Assembly (NCBI RefSeq): GCF_019175285.1
Contig: NC_056529.1
Location: 21,069,853-21,133,852 of the forward strand
Length of the DNA stretch: 64,000 nucleotides
Direction of reading: 5' to 3'
Source of the DNA: Sceloporus undulatus
Taxonomy: Eukaryota > Chordata > Lepidosauria > Squamata > Phrynosomatidae
In this document: positions 11,320 through 22,144 of the stretch, piece after piece
How positions within the stretch are numbered: the first letter of the stretch is position 1
Layout: each line of letters opens with the position of its first letter
Program-made: the position numbers and the translations under genes
The notes under the pieces: generated by a model
Databases searched by the model: none
Seen by the model: only the letters and a program-made list of their open reading frames with translations
What the model was told of the DNA's origin: nothing

Positions 11320-12305
11320 AGTGGTACGCAGAGCCAATTGATCCTCCCCAGGTAATGAAGGGCCTCTTTCTTTGCTACATGACAGCTTTTCTGGATGGAA
11401 ATGAGTTTTGCAGCAAAACAACCCCGGCCTCAGATGCCTCCTCTCCATCCGACTGAGCTTGCCTCTCGCTCTCCATCGCCAGCGATGGCTAATTACAGTT
11501 TTCATCAGAGCCAGCCACTCTCTGTAATTGGGGTTGCGAACCAGCGTGGCAACTCATTTTCCTTTGTGTGTTCCTGGCTGCGGATGAAAAGCCCCAATGC
11601 TCTTCTTCTTTGGGGCCTTCTGACCATATGCCACCTTTGAGCAACAGCAGAGGATCCTCTGGAGTCTGGTTGAGGTCACTCCGACTTAAACTGGTGCGCT
11701 GAGTACAGTACAGAACCAAGACCCGGTACAACGAAGTGTCACTCGATGGTTGTTAGGAAGAAAGGTGATGAATATTGGGGGTCAAATCAGGAAGAAAAAT
11801 ATAGCGTTGTGCCTGGGACTTGCATTCATTTTGGAACAAATGCACAATTGGGCTTCATGGGTCTGATGCACTTTAGTGGTCATCTATTATGAAATGAAGG
11901 TGCACAGAAACGAACAGGAATGAATGGGTACATCTGCCCATTCATCGCTGCACATTGGTTTAGCAAGGGCCTTTTGACAGGAGTGTCTGTGCGCAAGTGC
12001 CTTTTTCTGTTTTTCTGACAAGCTTTTAAAGTTTTCTTCCATTTTGGTTGCGTTTTAACCCGAACTGCGGAGATTCTCCATTGTAGTTTATGTTGTGTGA
12101 CTCTGTGGACCTTTAGCTACATTGCAAAGGCACTACAAAACCGTTAGTGAATCGCAAAGTGGCAAATCAGGGCACTGGCAAGAGTGCTCCAGTGTGCATT
12201 GGGCAACTCTGATATTCATTGGACACTTGTAATTGGGCATTTTTGATGCACATCAAGCATTTGTGATGTGCACTGGGCACTTGCGATGGACACTGAGCAT
12301 TTGTG
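11320..12305. other. No gene recognised
   Basis: A GCAC/TGTGATGCAC-like motif is repeated irregularly at 12190-12310. Nothing else can be named here. Confidence 0.45.
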
Positions 12306-12308
12306 ATG

Positions 12309-12540
12309 CACCAAGGCTGCTCCCACACTGGGGAGTTAAAGCCGTTTGACACGGCTTTAACTGCCATGGCGGCATGCTTCGGAATCCTGGGATTTGTAGT
12401 TTATTGAGGCACCAGAGCTCTCTGACAAGAAATGGCTAATTAGCTCACAAAATCGCTACAAATCCCAGAATTGCATAGCAGTGAGCTGCGGCGGTTGAAA
12501 TGGTATACAACTGCATAATTTCTGTTGTGCAAATGTGGCA
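12309..12540. mobile_element. Foldback MITE family B
   Basis: It shows GGCTTTAACTGCCATGGCGG, ATCCTGGGATTTGTAGTTTA, CACCAGAGCTCTCTGACAAG and the mirrored ACTACAAATCCCAGAATT-like text with a closing TTTCTGTTGTGCAAATGTGG. Confidence 0.75.
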
Positions 12541-12654
12541 ATTGAGATCAATGATTGTTGCTAAAAACTCTGAAGTCCAACAAAACATTCTGTCAATACA
12601 GAAACATGACATTTAATTCATTGCAACTTCCCATGGAATGATAAAGAATATATC

Positions 12655-12660
<6 letters not shown>

Positions 12661-12726
<66 letters not shown>
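12661..12726. repeat. AT then AG microsatellite
   Basis: About 14 AT units run directly into about 18 AG units. Confidence 0.95.
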
Positions 12727-12730
<4 letters not shown>

Positions 12731-13163
12731 CATTTATGCCACAAACGGAGAAAGGGGGGCTTAACTTTGTGTGTTTAGCGTGCGCACAAATCATTTGAGG
12801 CTGCAGTAAGCAAGATTAAAGAGCGTTATACATTTTCAATTAAAAGCCCCTTTCGATGGGCTCAGGAAGGAAGGCCTAATGTTCCACTGGAGAAACCAGC
12901 TTTTTCACTCTGGCCTTGCAGAACGGAAATAGAAATGAGTGGATTTGTCTTTGAACTTTTCCTGCTGAATTATGCCTGGGAGGAATACATTGCTCATCAT
13001 CGCCAGTTGCTTCTGATGGAATTTGCTTTTGAGCCAGCATACTTAATGCTGTTTTGATTTTCTGCGGAGTTAAGCGTTCGTATTGTTTGAAATGGCTGGG
13101 CATGTTTTAGTGTCGGGGAATGTGTTAATCTTGTAATCTCTGAATCCTAAAGATTAGATATGG

Positions 13164-13196
<33 letters not shown>

Positions 13197-13211
13197 ATTT
13201 CTATATATATG
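13164..13211. repeat. AT microsatellite
   Basis: About 15 TA units, then a short interrupted run. Confidence 0.95.
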
Positions 13212-13464
13212 GATAGAAATGTCTGCAGGTATAAGTCTTTACTCCCCTTCTGGCATAGTTGCATGAATTCATTCTCATGTTTTGCACTCCCAGATTGTCT
13301 CTGGAAATGAAATGGGTGATGGAACCGCCTACATGGATAGAGATGTTTCCACATTATGACTTCAGCTCCTTGGAAGAAGGGATATATACACATTTACTTG
13401 GTCATGAATAGTCAAAGTGTTATCTGTAAAATGCATCATTGGTCCTTAATGGTAACTGATAAAT

Positions 13465-13612
13465 TTTGGTGGGGTTTTGAGGCTACGTGGCCACGTTCTA
13501 GAAGAGTTTATTCCTGACGTTTCACCAGCATCTGTGGCTGGCATTTGCAGAGAAGATCAAAACCCACAAAAATCCATGGATGCCGGCCATGAAAGCCTTT
13601 GACTTCACATTG
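13465..13612 (+). mobile_element. Penelope-like retroelement tail (tentative)
   Basis: It shows GGCCACGTTCTAGAAGAGTT, TATTCCTGACGTTTCACCAG, CATCTGTGGCTGGCATTTGC and GATGCCGGCCATGAAAGCCT, the same blocks as at 1985-2195 but in a different order. Confidence 0.45.
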
Positions 13613-14525
13613 GTAACTGCTAACATTACACTATATTTAGAGGCAGCTGGTAATTTCCATGTTATTGGGGTGGTGGGTCCAATCTATGGTTTGGTACATG
13701 GTTCTTTAGGAGGCACCCAAGGATCTGAATCTCTCTTGGAGATGGGTTTGCAAAAGGTGGGACTTGAGAAATCTCTGGCTGTGAAGGCTATCTTGCAAAA
13801 CTACAAATCCCAGAATTCTATAGAAGTGATAATGGTGTCAACCTGGATTATTTCTGCAGTACAGATGCAGTCCCAGTTCCCATGACCCTATGCTTCCGTT
13901 AATGAAATTATGGTTGCATTTGGTTTCTTAGTCATTGCATTATACAGATGGCTCACGTTCAACCAGTGATCCACTAAAACACCAAGATCCATTGCTATTC
14001 TATCTCCTTCCACCTTCCTATTCTTGAGCCTTTGACATTTTGTGCTCAAATACTTCAAATGTTTTACTTTAATACTTTTTATCCATTTATTTCAAATATT
14101 TTAGCATGATTTTTGTTTAGGGGAATCAAACCGTCTCAAGATGACTTGCAAGATATCAACAATACCAGAGTAGATATCGGAATCAAACCCCCTGCGACAA
14201 TAAAACAGACGTCTTAAATACATATGCTTTTAAAAATGCAGTCAAAGCACATCAACAATCCAGCAACTCATAGATTTACATTAATCTTTACATTTCTCTT
14301 TGTGGAGTTTCATCTTAAGAATTTCCATCCAAACGTTGCAGCCTGTCAAGACTAGTTTGCAAACTAACTCAGTCTTCAGGAGTGTTTGTCATCCCTTTAG
14401 GATTTATGGGATCTGCAAATATGACAAGCATCCTCACTTTGCAACTTTATCTAAGACATTTTATAACAACCTTTTTCAGCCTAAGGGCCAGATTTCATTT
14501 CAGACAATCTCTTGGGAGCTGCATC
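13613..14525. other. Intergenic; half of a family B MITE
   Basis: CTACAAATCCCAGAATTCTA and GGATTATTTCTGCAGTACAG at about 13797-13870 are one half of a family B element. Nothing else is recognised. Confidence 0.45.
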
Positions 14526-14529
14526 TTAG

Positions 14530-14755
14530 GATGCATCTCCAGTGTAGAAATAATGCAGTTTGACACCACTTTAACTGCCACGGCTCCGTCCTACAAAACC
14601 CTGGGATTTGTAGTTTGGTGAGGCACTAGCACTCCTTGGCAGAGAAGGCTAAAGACCTCGTAAAACCTTGCAAATCCCAGGATTCCATAGGATGGCACTT
14701 CCGCACTTAAAGTGGTGCCAAACCACATTATTTCTGCACTGTAGATGCACCATTC
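14530..14755. mobile_element. Foldback MITE family B
   Basis: GATGCATCTCCAGTGTAGAA and TAATGCAGTTTGACACCACT at the left are mirrored by AGTGGTGCCAAACCACATTA and TTTCTGCACTGTAGATGCAC at the right. This is one of the better preserved copies. Confidence 0.8.
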
Positions 14756-15757
14756 ATGAAAGGCAAACAGGAGTGGTGCCAAAAATACTAGCCATATTTG
14801 AGTTTGAAGTTCTTCATGCCTTGACAAAAAGACGTTCTGTTGTTTTTAGTTGCTTGTGTTTTGGGGTTTTACATCATCTTGAGTATCTTTCTTTCTGCAA
14901 TAAGAGAGCAGTCTTTCACACAGCGGTGAAATGAAAAGCGCTTTGTACATGTGCATGCTTTCCAACATTTCAGAGGTGAAAAACGATGGCTAGCCAACAT
15001 CAAAATGTGGTGAAGATGGCAAACATTATTAAGGAAGATCAATAACAGATAAGCCAGGAAAGGCTGCGGCAGTTTGCTTTTGCGTGATCCATTTGGGAAA
15101 GGCAAGGTTCCATCTTCTCTCCCCAGAACTGTTTATGGAGTACAGACTACTTTTGCACTTTGGGCTCAGTTTGCAGCAACTGAAGTAAGCTGAGGACAAT
15201 GGAAGGAAGTGGGGCAGAAGAGGAAACCTGGGACAGGTTTAAAACAGTTGAAAAAGTGGGACGGCAGAGGTTTAATAGGAACTGTCTTGGCCAAATCGGG
15301 AGAGGCCATTGCACATCTGTACCCAATTCCCCTTTTAACAGCAGCCAGTCAAATAAATCTTTCCAATGGAGTAAGAGATTCATAGCTGTCCCTATCCATT
15401 TATAGTCAGAGCTAGACTGCTCCTACAAATGGAAGGTCTGTGTATTTTGCACAGAATAGGTCCTGAACTCTGAAGAGTCTCACTGCTCCAGGACTCTCCT
15501 CACCAGGGTTTCCTAATGTCTGCAAAACACATTTTTTAACCATTTTCCCCAATATTATTGACTATTCTTTTTATCCCAGGTCAGATTGGCTTGAGATCTC
15601 AAGAGTCATGGTTTCCTAGTCAATAATACTATGGTAGAACATTAGCAAAGTTTTGATTTGGTGCAGCTTCCTATGTTCCAGGCCAAAGATATCATTCCAG
15701 TCGAAGTGGGTCATGAGCAAAGCTTGCATTAAGTTACGGAAATGCTATCTCTTTGTT

Positions 15758-15990
15758 CTTCTTGTGGTGTGGCTTTAAGTCAATTCCTACTTCGAGACGA
15801 CTCCAAAGCGAGCTTGTCGTTGGATTTTCTTGGCCAGATTTGTTATGGCGGATTTGCTTTTGCCTTCCTCTGAGGCTGAAATTGTGACTTGCCCAAGGTT
15901 ATCCAGTGAGTTTCCATGGCTGAGCAGGGAATCAAACCATGGTCTCCAGAATCATAGTCCAATGCTCAGACCACTACATCACACTGGGCC
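15758..15990 (-). mobile_element. ACA-Sauria-type SINE, near full length
   Basis: It runs from GTGGTGTGGCTTTAAGTCAA through TTGGATTTTCTTGGCCAGAT and CTTCCTCTGAGGCTGA to GCAGGGAATCAAACCATGGT and CAATGCTCAGACCACTACAT, the antisense tRNA-like head with its B box. Confidence 0.85.
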
Positions 15991-16075
15991 TCATCTCCTT
16001 ATCCTAGGAGAGATGAAATATGTTCTCAATGGAGTGGAGAACCCAAGGGAGAAGGTGGCAGGATCTTCAGAGCAT

Positions 16076-16522
16076 TCAGAGGACACTGAAATAAGGTCCC
16101 TTCTCTTTCTCACTCTTCCTGGATGCCAAATGCTGCTGGCCCCAAGCATCTGAGTCCTCCTTTGTTTCTGCTGGCACCTCTGGTGCCCTAGCCTTGATGT
16201 GCTCCTCATGGTGGACGTTGGCTTCCTTGCTCATGCTGCGGCTGCCAGTGGCGATGTAGAAGCTGGGTGGCCGCAGCTGCCTCTGCTGCTCCTCCTTCCC
16301 GCACTTGCAAAGCTTCTTGAAGGCCAGGCGGAACTTCTGGGACATGGCGTTGTAGATGATGGGGTTGATGGCGCTGTTGGCGTAGACGCAGATCCTGCAG
16401 AAGAGGATGAACCAGCGGTCCAGGTAGGGGCGCTCCATGAAGGAATTCACCAGCACCAGCGTCCGGTAGGGCATCCAGAGGAGGGCAAAGAGGACCACCA
16501 CCACAGCCAGCATCTTAGTGAC
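16076..16522 (-). CDS. TRHR2: TRHR2 coding exon 3 (TM6, TM7 and C-terminal tail)
   Basis: This exon encodes residues 263-410 and the TGA stop. It begins [20 protein letters not shown], the position of the conserved last intron in TRHR genes, then gives TM7 with [10 protein letters not shown], a basic juxtamembrane helix with KLCKCGK and a hydrophilic tail ending GPYFSVL. The acceptor is CCCTTCAG before 16522. The tail beyond about residue 350 is not conserved with TRHR1 as far as I can recall. The intron just upstream is an extreme polypyrimidine tract on the coding strand. Confidence 0.93.
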   Translation of the reverse strand, partial: VTKMLAVVVVLFALLWMPYRTLVLVNSFMERPYLDRWFILFCRICVYANSAINPIIYNAMSQKFRLAFKKLCKCGKEEQQRQLRPPSFYIATGSRSMSKEANVHHEEHIKARAPEVPAETKEDSDAWGQQHLASRKSEKEKGPYFSVL

Positions 16523-19212
16523 CTGAAGGGACAGAGACAGAGAGGAATTGGTGGTGGTTGAAGTGGTAGAAGAGGAGGAAGACACAGAGAAGGAGAAGGA
16601 GGAGAAGGAAGACAAGGAAGATGAGGAGGACACAAAGGAGGAGAAGGTGGACAAGGAGGAGGACACGGAGAAGGAGGAGAACAAGGAAGAAGAAGGAAGA
16701 GGAGGAGAAGAACAAGGAGGAGGAGGAAAAAGGAGGAGGAGAAGGCGAAGAAGAGGAGGAGGAGGAGGAGGAATGGGTTAGAGACAGGGAGAATAGGAAG
16801 AGGAAGAAGAAGAGGAAGTAGCACCTTTAAAAGAGAATGGGTCAAACAGGTGATGCTGACAAAAGAGGAGGGGATTCTGGGACTTGCAGTCCAAACAAGT
16901 TACATTTTCCAAGATCTGGTTTAGGGCTTAAAGTGGACTCATGCAACCTTTCAAATGTTAGACTCTCCTTCAGGGCTTTCCTATCTATTGGTTGTGCTTG
17001 CTATGACTGCTGAGGGTTGCAGTCCCCCAAAATTCTGGAGGGCCACACAGCCCTGCACTAAAGTATCAAACACCAAGCCAGGAGAGAGGAGCCCCCTCAG
17101 CCTTATTCATTGCCATGGGTCTGTTCTGTTAGGGATCTAAACTGGATTGATGTATGCCAGGGATGGGAGCGTGTATGGATTGGACCGTGCATTGGGTTGC
17201 ACATCTGGTGCCTTGGAGTAGTTGTGTGGTGTTGTTTGCCTTGCCTTTTACCACTGCAATCTGATCTGGAACACATACAGTTTTGGGCATTGTGCAGCCA
17301 CAGGATTCGGGTTTTGGAGCACCATGAAAGCAGGTGCAAACAGGGAAAACATTTTTGTTCATCACTGGTGAGAGATCTTTCCCTCTCTATCAGGCAGCTA
17401 CACTTTGAGATTAATACAAAGGTTCCCTTTTAGGACTACAGCCCCCCAAATCCCCACTTCAGTTTAGCTGCAGGTCGTGCGGATTGAGGATTATGAGTGC
17501 TGTAGTCCAAAAAACTTCTCAGATCCACCCACTGTCACCTTTTTTCAAGTTTGGGGATTTGTTTCGGTTCTCATTTTTCCCCCTCCAGAAATCTTTCCAA
17601 AATATTAAAGGAAGATTGTCTAGACTGAAGCGCTCCATCATGCTGAAGAAACCTCTAGAATCCTTCTGGTTTCTAAGATCACATTTGTCCCTAATGATAA
17701 TTCAACCCAATGCAATGCAAAGCCAATTTATTGGCAGACCCCAAAATTGGCAAATGAAAAGGGCAGGTGGCACATCCAATGTGTAATTCTTTTTTTTAAA
17801 AAAGGCTCAGCTTTGCTGGAGAAATCGCACATTATTGCAAATATGGCACCCCTCCAATCTCAGCTCAAGTAAGAAAGGGCATATATTGAATTGATGGATA
17901 CAGAATTCGTGGATACAGAAGGCCAACTGTACGCCCAACAGCGACCTACAGTAAAATATGATTTCCTATAATTCTGGATTTTCTGCCAGCTGGGAGTTGG
18001 TATCTCAGCAATGGAAAGGGAGCTGAGTTCTTCAAAAGACATCTTACCTGCTTCCTGGAGGAGACATGCACTCTGCTCCTTGGGCTGCTGCTCTTGTTCT
18101 GGTCGGCATCTGTGCCATTCCTTACTGTGCCAGTATGGGCAGTGGGTGGCTGCAAGATGGGGCTGTGGAAGAGGACCCTCCCAATAAGCCCATAGAGGAT
18201 GGTAGCGAGGAACAATGGGGTGACGAAGAAGAGGGCAAAGTCCAGGAGGTAGATGGGCAGGTAGAGGTTGCGGGAGACCTTGTAGCCGCACTCCAGTTGC
18301 TGACTTTTGTTGACGGCAATGTCCACCAGGAAGAACCAGAGCAGGCAATACACCGAGGTGACCACCCAGACGAAGGTGATGATGCGCTTGGCTCGCGACA
18401 CGGTGCACATCGTCTGGGCTTTTATTGGGTGGCAGATAGCAATGTACCTGCAGGAAAAGAGATTGCACCTCAACGTTAGGAAGAACGTCCTGATAGTAAG
18501 AGCTGTTTGACAGTGGAAGACACTGCCTTGGAAGGTGGTGGATTCTCCTTCTTTAGAGGGTTTTAAACAAAGGCTAGGTGACCATCTGTTCTTGGGAGTC
18601 CTTTGCTTGTGTCTTCCTGCAAAATGGGGTTGAATTGGATGGCCCTTGGGGTTTCTTCCAACTCTATGATTCTTAGTATCTTGGAAACAGGTAAGGGGAA
18701 GAGAGAATGCATGAGAAGAAGGGATGGGAAATGATCAGGAATTAGGGAAGGGAGCCAATATGTTTAGGCAGTGGGTGTCTACCAAGGAACTGAAAGGAGT
18801 TACTACTCCTATGCACCTGTCCTTACCTTTCCACGGTGAAGGCCGTAATGGAACAGGATGACGCATTGATACCCAGATACTGGAAGTAGGTGATGCCAAG
18901 GCAACCTGCCAACCCATAAATCCATGTTCCCGTCAGGCTGTCAGAAACGTTGGGCAGACCGGCAGCCACCAACACCATCAGATCTGCCATGGCCAGGCTG
19001 ACCAAGTAGCAGTTGGTCGGAGTCCTCATGTCACGGGTGGTAAGGACCACCAACACCACCATGACGTTGCCGACAATGCCGACCCCACAAATCCCCAACA
19101 CCAGGAGGACAGAGATGGCCTTGTATTCCAGTAGGCCTAACGCAGCATCGGCATGCGCCAGGGATACGTTGGTGGGGTTGTCCAACTTGCTGCTGCTGCT
19201 ACTGTTTTCCAT
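16076..19212 (-). CDS. TRHR2: Thyrotropin-releasing hormone receptor, subtype 2-like (three coding exons)
   Basis: Class A G-protein-coupled receptor for TRH; the family couples mainly to Gq/11 and phospholipase C at the plasma membrane. The coding parts are 18827-19212, 18048-18447 and 16076-16522 on the minus strand, together 1233 nt or 410 residues plus stop. All junctions have GT-AG splice sites and the frame is continuous (phases 2, then 0). Visible hallmarks are N-glycosylation sites near residues 3 and 15, a first helix with [13 protein letters not shown], the TM3 segment QYLGINASS that carries the Tyr and Asn used for TRH binding in the family, ERY in place of DRY, paired cysteines (AGCLG and LECGY), a TM6 motif LLWMPYR, NPIIY in TM7 and a CKC palmitoylation-type tail. 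TRHR proteins are about 390-410 residues, so the length fits. Assignment to subtype 2 rather than 3 rests on the neighbour ZC3H18 (recalled mouse order) and is less sure than the family. Confidence 0.93.
16548..16820. repeat. Long polypurine (GGA/GAA) tract in TRHR2 intron 2
   Basis: About 270 bases of almost only A and G on the plus strand (AGGAGGAG, GAAGAAG, GGAGAAGGA units with a few C and T). On the TRHR2 coding strand it is a polypyrimidine tract that starts about 25 bases upstream of the exon 3 acceptor. Confidence 0.95.
18048..18447 (-). CDS. TRHR2: TRHR2 coding exon 2 (intracellular loop 2 to loop 3)
   Basis: This exon encodes residues 129-262, starting [12 protein letters not shown] and ending SSRKQ. 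It holds TM4, extracellular loop 2 with the conserved cysteine (LECGYKVS), TM5 and most of intracellular loop 3. The acceptor is TTTTCCTGCAG before 18447, and the bases upstream of it are CR1 retroposon sequence (see findings). The donor is CAG/GTAAGA at 18047. The exon is 400 nt and leaves phase 0. Confidence 0.92.
18448..18675 (+). mobile_element. CR1 LINE 3' end filling most of TRHR2 intron 1
   Basis: On the plus strand it reads CAGGAAAAGAGATTGCACCT, CAACGTTAGGAAGAACGTCC, GTAAGAGCTGTTTGACAGTG, then GGGTTGAATTGGATGGCCCT and the typical CR1 terminus CCAACTCTATGATTCT. It matches the CR1 copies at 25735-26112 and (antisense) 28200-28300. It is 5'-truncated exactly at the border of TRHR2 exon 2. 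Confidence 0.9.
18827..19212 (-). CDS. TRHR2: TRHR2 coding exon 1 (N terminus to ERY motif)
   Basis: This exon encodes residues 1-128 plus two bases of the Arg codon of ERY. It starts [12 protein letters not shown] and covers the extracellular N terminus, TM1, TM2 and TM3. The start is the first Met before a Ser-rich, glycosylatable N terminus, as in other TRH receptors. The donor is AAAG/GTAAGG at 18826. A plausible upstream acceptor (CCCTCAG, near 19250) suggests a noncoding 5' exon further upstream. Confidence 0.93.
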
Positions 19213-19482
19213 GTCCAGATATACAGCAAGGAAGGAGGGTATGATGAGCTGAGGGAGATGAAGGATCTCTTTTCACAGAGCAGGTTCTTTTCTCTCCAGT
19301 TTGAGCCTATTGGTGATGGCCATCAACCTGGAATGTGTACAGACCAGATGTTGAGAGATGGAAAGATACCCGAATCGAGTGGAGGTTGGTGGCAGTGGAT
19401 CTAAAGAGCTGTCCAAGGTAGTAAACCATATCCCTCATTTAAAGTTAGCACCTTCCCATAGGAAGCCAGTGGCTCCAAAGAA

Positions 19483-19697
19483 ACGAGTGTACCGTAGTGG
19501 TTCAAGCATTGGACTATGAGTCCAAAGACCAGGGTTCGATTACCAAGTTTGCCATGAAACCCAAGTCACACTCTCTCAGCCTCAGGGACGGCAATGGCAA
19601 ACTTCCTCTGAAGAAATCTTGCCAAGAAAACCCAATGATAGATTGCTATAAGTCGGAAATAACTAGAAGGCACACAACAACAACAGCAACAGCAAAT
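19483..19697 (+). mobile_element. ACA-Sauria-type SINE, full length
   Basis: tRNA-like head GTAGTGGTTCAAGCATTGGA with B box GGTTCGATTACC, then CACACTCTCTCAGCCTCAGG, the core CTTGCCAAGAAAACCCAATG and the tail AAGGCACACAACAACAACAG. It lies about 270 bases upstream of the TRHR2 start codon. Confidence 0.9.
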
Positions 19698-19982
19698 CTT
19701 CCCATAGCCTTCATTCTGTAGAGTGTCTTTAAAGGAACTCCATAGTAGATCCACTTTTCTACTTACTAAGGGTGCAACTACACTGGGCCATGGAGGGATG
19801 TGCAGGAGGTGAACTGCCATTTCATGGGGGTTTGGGACCATTTGTGGCCAAAAACTGTTTTCAAATTTTGAATTGGCTCTGCATCTCTGAAGCAGTCTTA
19901 CAGGCACGCAACTTTCGCCATGTCTGCCTTAATATACAAACTTCAGCGTTGACAAAAAGCAGAAGCACAAAGTAAGATGTCA

Positions 19983-20165
19983 GTCTCTGATGTAGGAGTT
20001 TGCACATTGGACCATGACTCTTGGAGACCAGGGTGTGAATTCCTGCTCAGCCATGGAAACAAGTCACACTCTCTCAGCCTCGGGGGATGGCTAGGGCAAC
20101 CCTCTTCTCAAGAAACCTGCCAAGAAAACCCCAAGTCAGCAATGGCCTGAAGGTACACAATAAGG
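19983..20165 (+). mobile_element. ACA-Sauria-type SINE, degenerate
   Basis: It has TTGGACCATGACTCTTGGAG, AGCCATGGAAACAAGTCACA and AACCTGCCAAGAAAACCCCA, ending GAAGGTACACAATA. Confidence 0.8.
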
Positions 20166-20169
20166 CTGG

Positions 20170-21460
20170 GAGGGGGGCAGTTTTTAAAGTGCTTCCTAGT
20201 GGTTAGGGGAGATGGATTCCTCCATCTGTATCGATCCAGAATCTTCTACATAAGGGAAAGAAAAAAGATCTTGCAGCCCAAAGGGTCCATACCTATTGCT
20301 CCTTGACTGCACTTTTGCAGTGTGGTTGTGCCTTTTAAACCTAATAACGAATGTATAAAGCACTTCTAAAATCCAGATAACTGATGGGTTCAGAAGCTTT
20401 CAGCCAGGCTTTGTGGCATTTTGCTGCTTTCTCTGCCTTCCTCTTGCAGCCTGTCCTTCCCTGCTGTGCCGCTTTATCAGAAAAGACACTTCTCAGACTG
20501 TGTAGGGAATGGATGGAGAAGGCATTTGAATGGAGATGCTGCTCTCTCCTTTTGTGATGCCTTGCACAACCCTGAACACACTGTGGGAGAGGAGGGGAGA
20601 CACACAATGGCTGCAAATGGATAAAGTGCAATTCTGCTTATCTTCAGGGCTACACCAAGTCAAACAGCTCTATCTGGCTTCCAGAGACATAACCATGTCT
20701 AGATTGTTGTTTTCCCTTGGGGCATTCATCTTCATTTCTTCCAGCATCTGGCCTTCATACCTCCCATACTCATCCCATCTTTGTGTCATTTTTTTTTACC
20801 CCTTTCTGCAATGCAATGCAGATGGAAACTATTCTTCAAGTAAGGGACTGTTTCTTTTTTTTGTACATGCATATTTGGAGGTGATGTGCTACAGCCAAGA
20901 AGCCACAGGTGTCCATTACTTTCCCCATGGAGACAAACATCTCAATTTCTTCCAGGAGTTAAAAATGGTAGGTGAGCATTGGAGCAAAGGAGAGGTAGAA
21001 CTGGGCAGAAAATATCCCAACCTCATTCAACCCAACTTTGGCCTGACTTGCCCCAATCGTTGCCAGGTTTGTTGCTGCTAATAACCTTCCAGTTGGCTTT
21101 AACCCTATGAATGAGAGACCTCCAAAAGTCCTTGCAAACTCAGGGCTATGGTTAAATATGGAGGTATCCCCCCCCTTCTCCTTTCCTGCTTTGCAGATGG
21201 GGATGAGTCTGGTCAAGAAATGTCGGCTCAAATGGCGAATTGTCAACGAAGCAGCAAACAAACAAAAAAGCCTCAAGCTTGGAATGCAATGTGTCCAAGA
21301 TCTCTTTTGGAAGAAGGCATTCCTCCTTTCAAAGTGTTGGAGGGGAGACAGCTACCTCCACAGATGAAAAAAACAACTCCAAATGTAACTTTCAGGTTCA
21401 CTTGTGAATGGTGCTCTGCCAAAAGCCCGCTCCAAAGAGGACTTCAAGAGAGGAATTGGA
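20170..21460. other. No gene recognised
   Basis: Several unrelated open frames, none family-like. This is the spacer upstream of TRHR2 and may hold regulatory sites I cannot identify. Confidence 0.45.
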
Positions 21461-21466
21461 AGCCTG

Positions 21467-21690
21467 TTTGTTGTTGTTGTGCGCCTCCAAGTCCTTTTTG
21501 ACCCTATCACTGGGTTTTCTTGGCAAGTTTCTTTGGAGGAGGTGTGCCATTGCTATCCTCTGAGGCTGAGAGAGTGTGACTTGCCCAATGTCACCCAGTA
21601 GGTTTTTATGCTCAAGCAGGGAATCAAACTCCGATCTCCAGAGTCGCAGTCCGACACTCAAACCACTATACCAAACTATCCTGCCAATCA
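21467..21690 (-). mobile_element. ACA-Sauria-type SINE, full length
   Basis: GTTGTTGTTGTGCGCCTCCA, TGGGTTTTCTTGGCAAGTTT, CTGAGGCTGAGAGAGTGTGA, then CAGTCCGACACTCAAACCAC and TATACCA at the head end. Confidence 0.88.
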
Positions 21691-21799
21691 AACTCCAAAT
21701 GAGTTTTCCACATTGAACAGAAAGGTTTGTGTTTCTTAAGATATGATTTATCCTTATGATTATTAATTGGGAATTTTAAGTGTGTGTTGGAAGGAGGGA

Positions 21800-21925
21800 T
21801 AATGGATTTATTTGATATTTTAGTGTATTTTGCATTGTGTTTTATTCTTATTGGAAGCTGCCTCGATCCAACCGGAGAAGCAGGATGTAAATAAAATTAC
21901 TTATTATCATTATTATATTATTATT
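21800..21925 (+). mobile_element. L2-type LINE 3' end
   Basis: GAAGCTGCCTCGATCCAACC, then GCAGGATGTAAATAAAATTA and an ATT-rich tail. Confidence 0.65.
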
Positions 21926-22144
21926 AGCATAGGACAGGTGAAGCAAATCCACAGCTGAGCCAGTCCATTCCTTCTCCCTGAAACCTTTATACGCTGAGAT
22001 CCAAATCCATTAGATTTAACCTCTGAAGCCGAAAAATAACCATCAGCCATCATCAAGGAGGGCATCACTCCTCTTTCCCCAAACTGCCAAACCTATTAAT
22101 ATGCTTTTTAAAACAGCCAACTAACTTTTTCCTGCAGGACTTAC

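Noticed and set aside
13580-13885. Frame of 101 codons starting MPAMKAFDFTL
   Set aside because: It starts in the Penelope-like tail; the same phrase recurs at the other copies.
16199-16845. Long frames on both strands over TRHR2 exon 3 and the purine tract
   Set aside because: They are shadows of the receptor exon and of the low-complexity tract, giving poly-Glu/Arg or poly-Leu/Ser products.
17860-18479. Alternative frames overlapping TRHR2 exon 2, including one with an extra N terminus MRCNLFSC before RYIAICHP
   Set aside because: The extra N terminus is translated antisense CR1; the true exon starts after the acceptor at 18448.
19483-19697. tRNA gene suggested by A- and B-box-like sequences
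   Set aside because: The rest is SINE body with an ACA tail; no cloverleaf can be completed. The same holds for 62862-63090 and the others.
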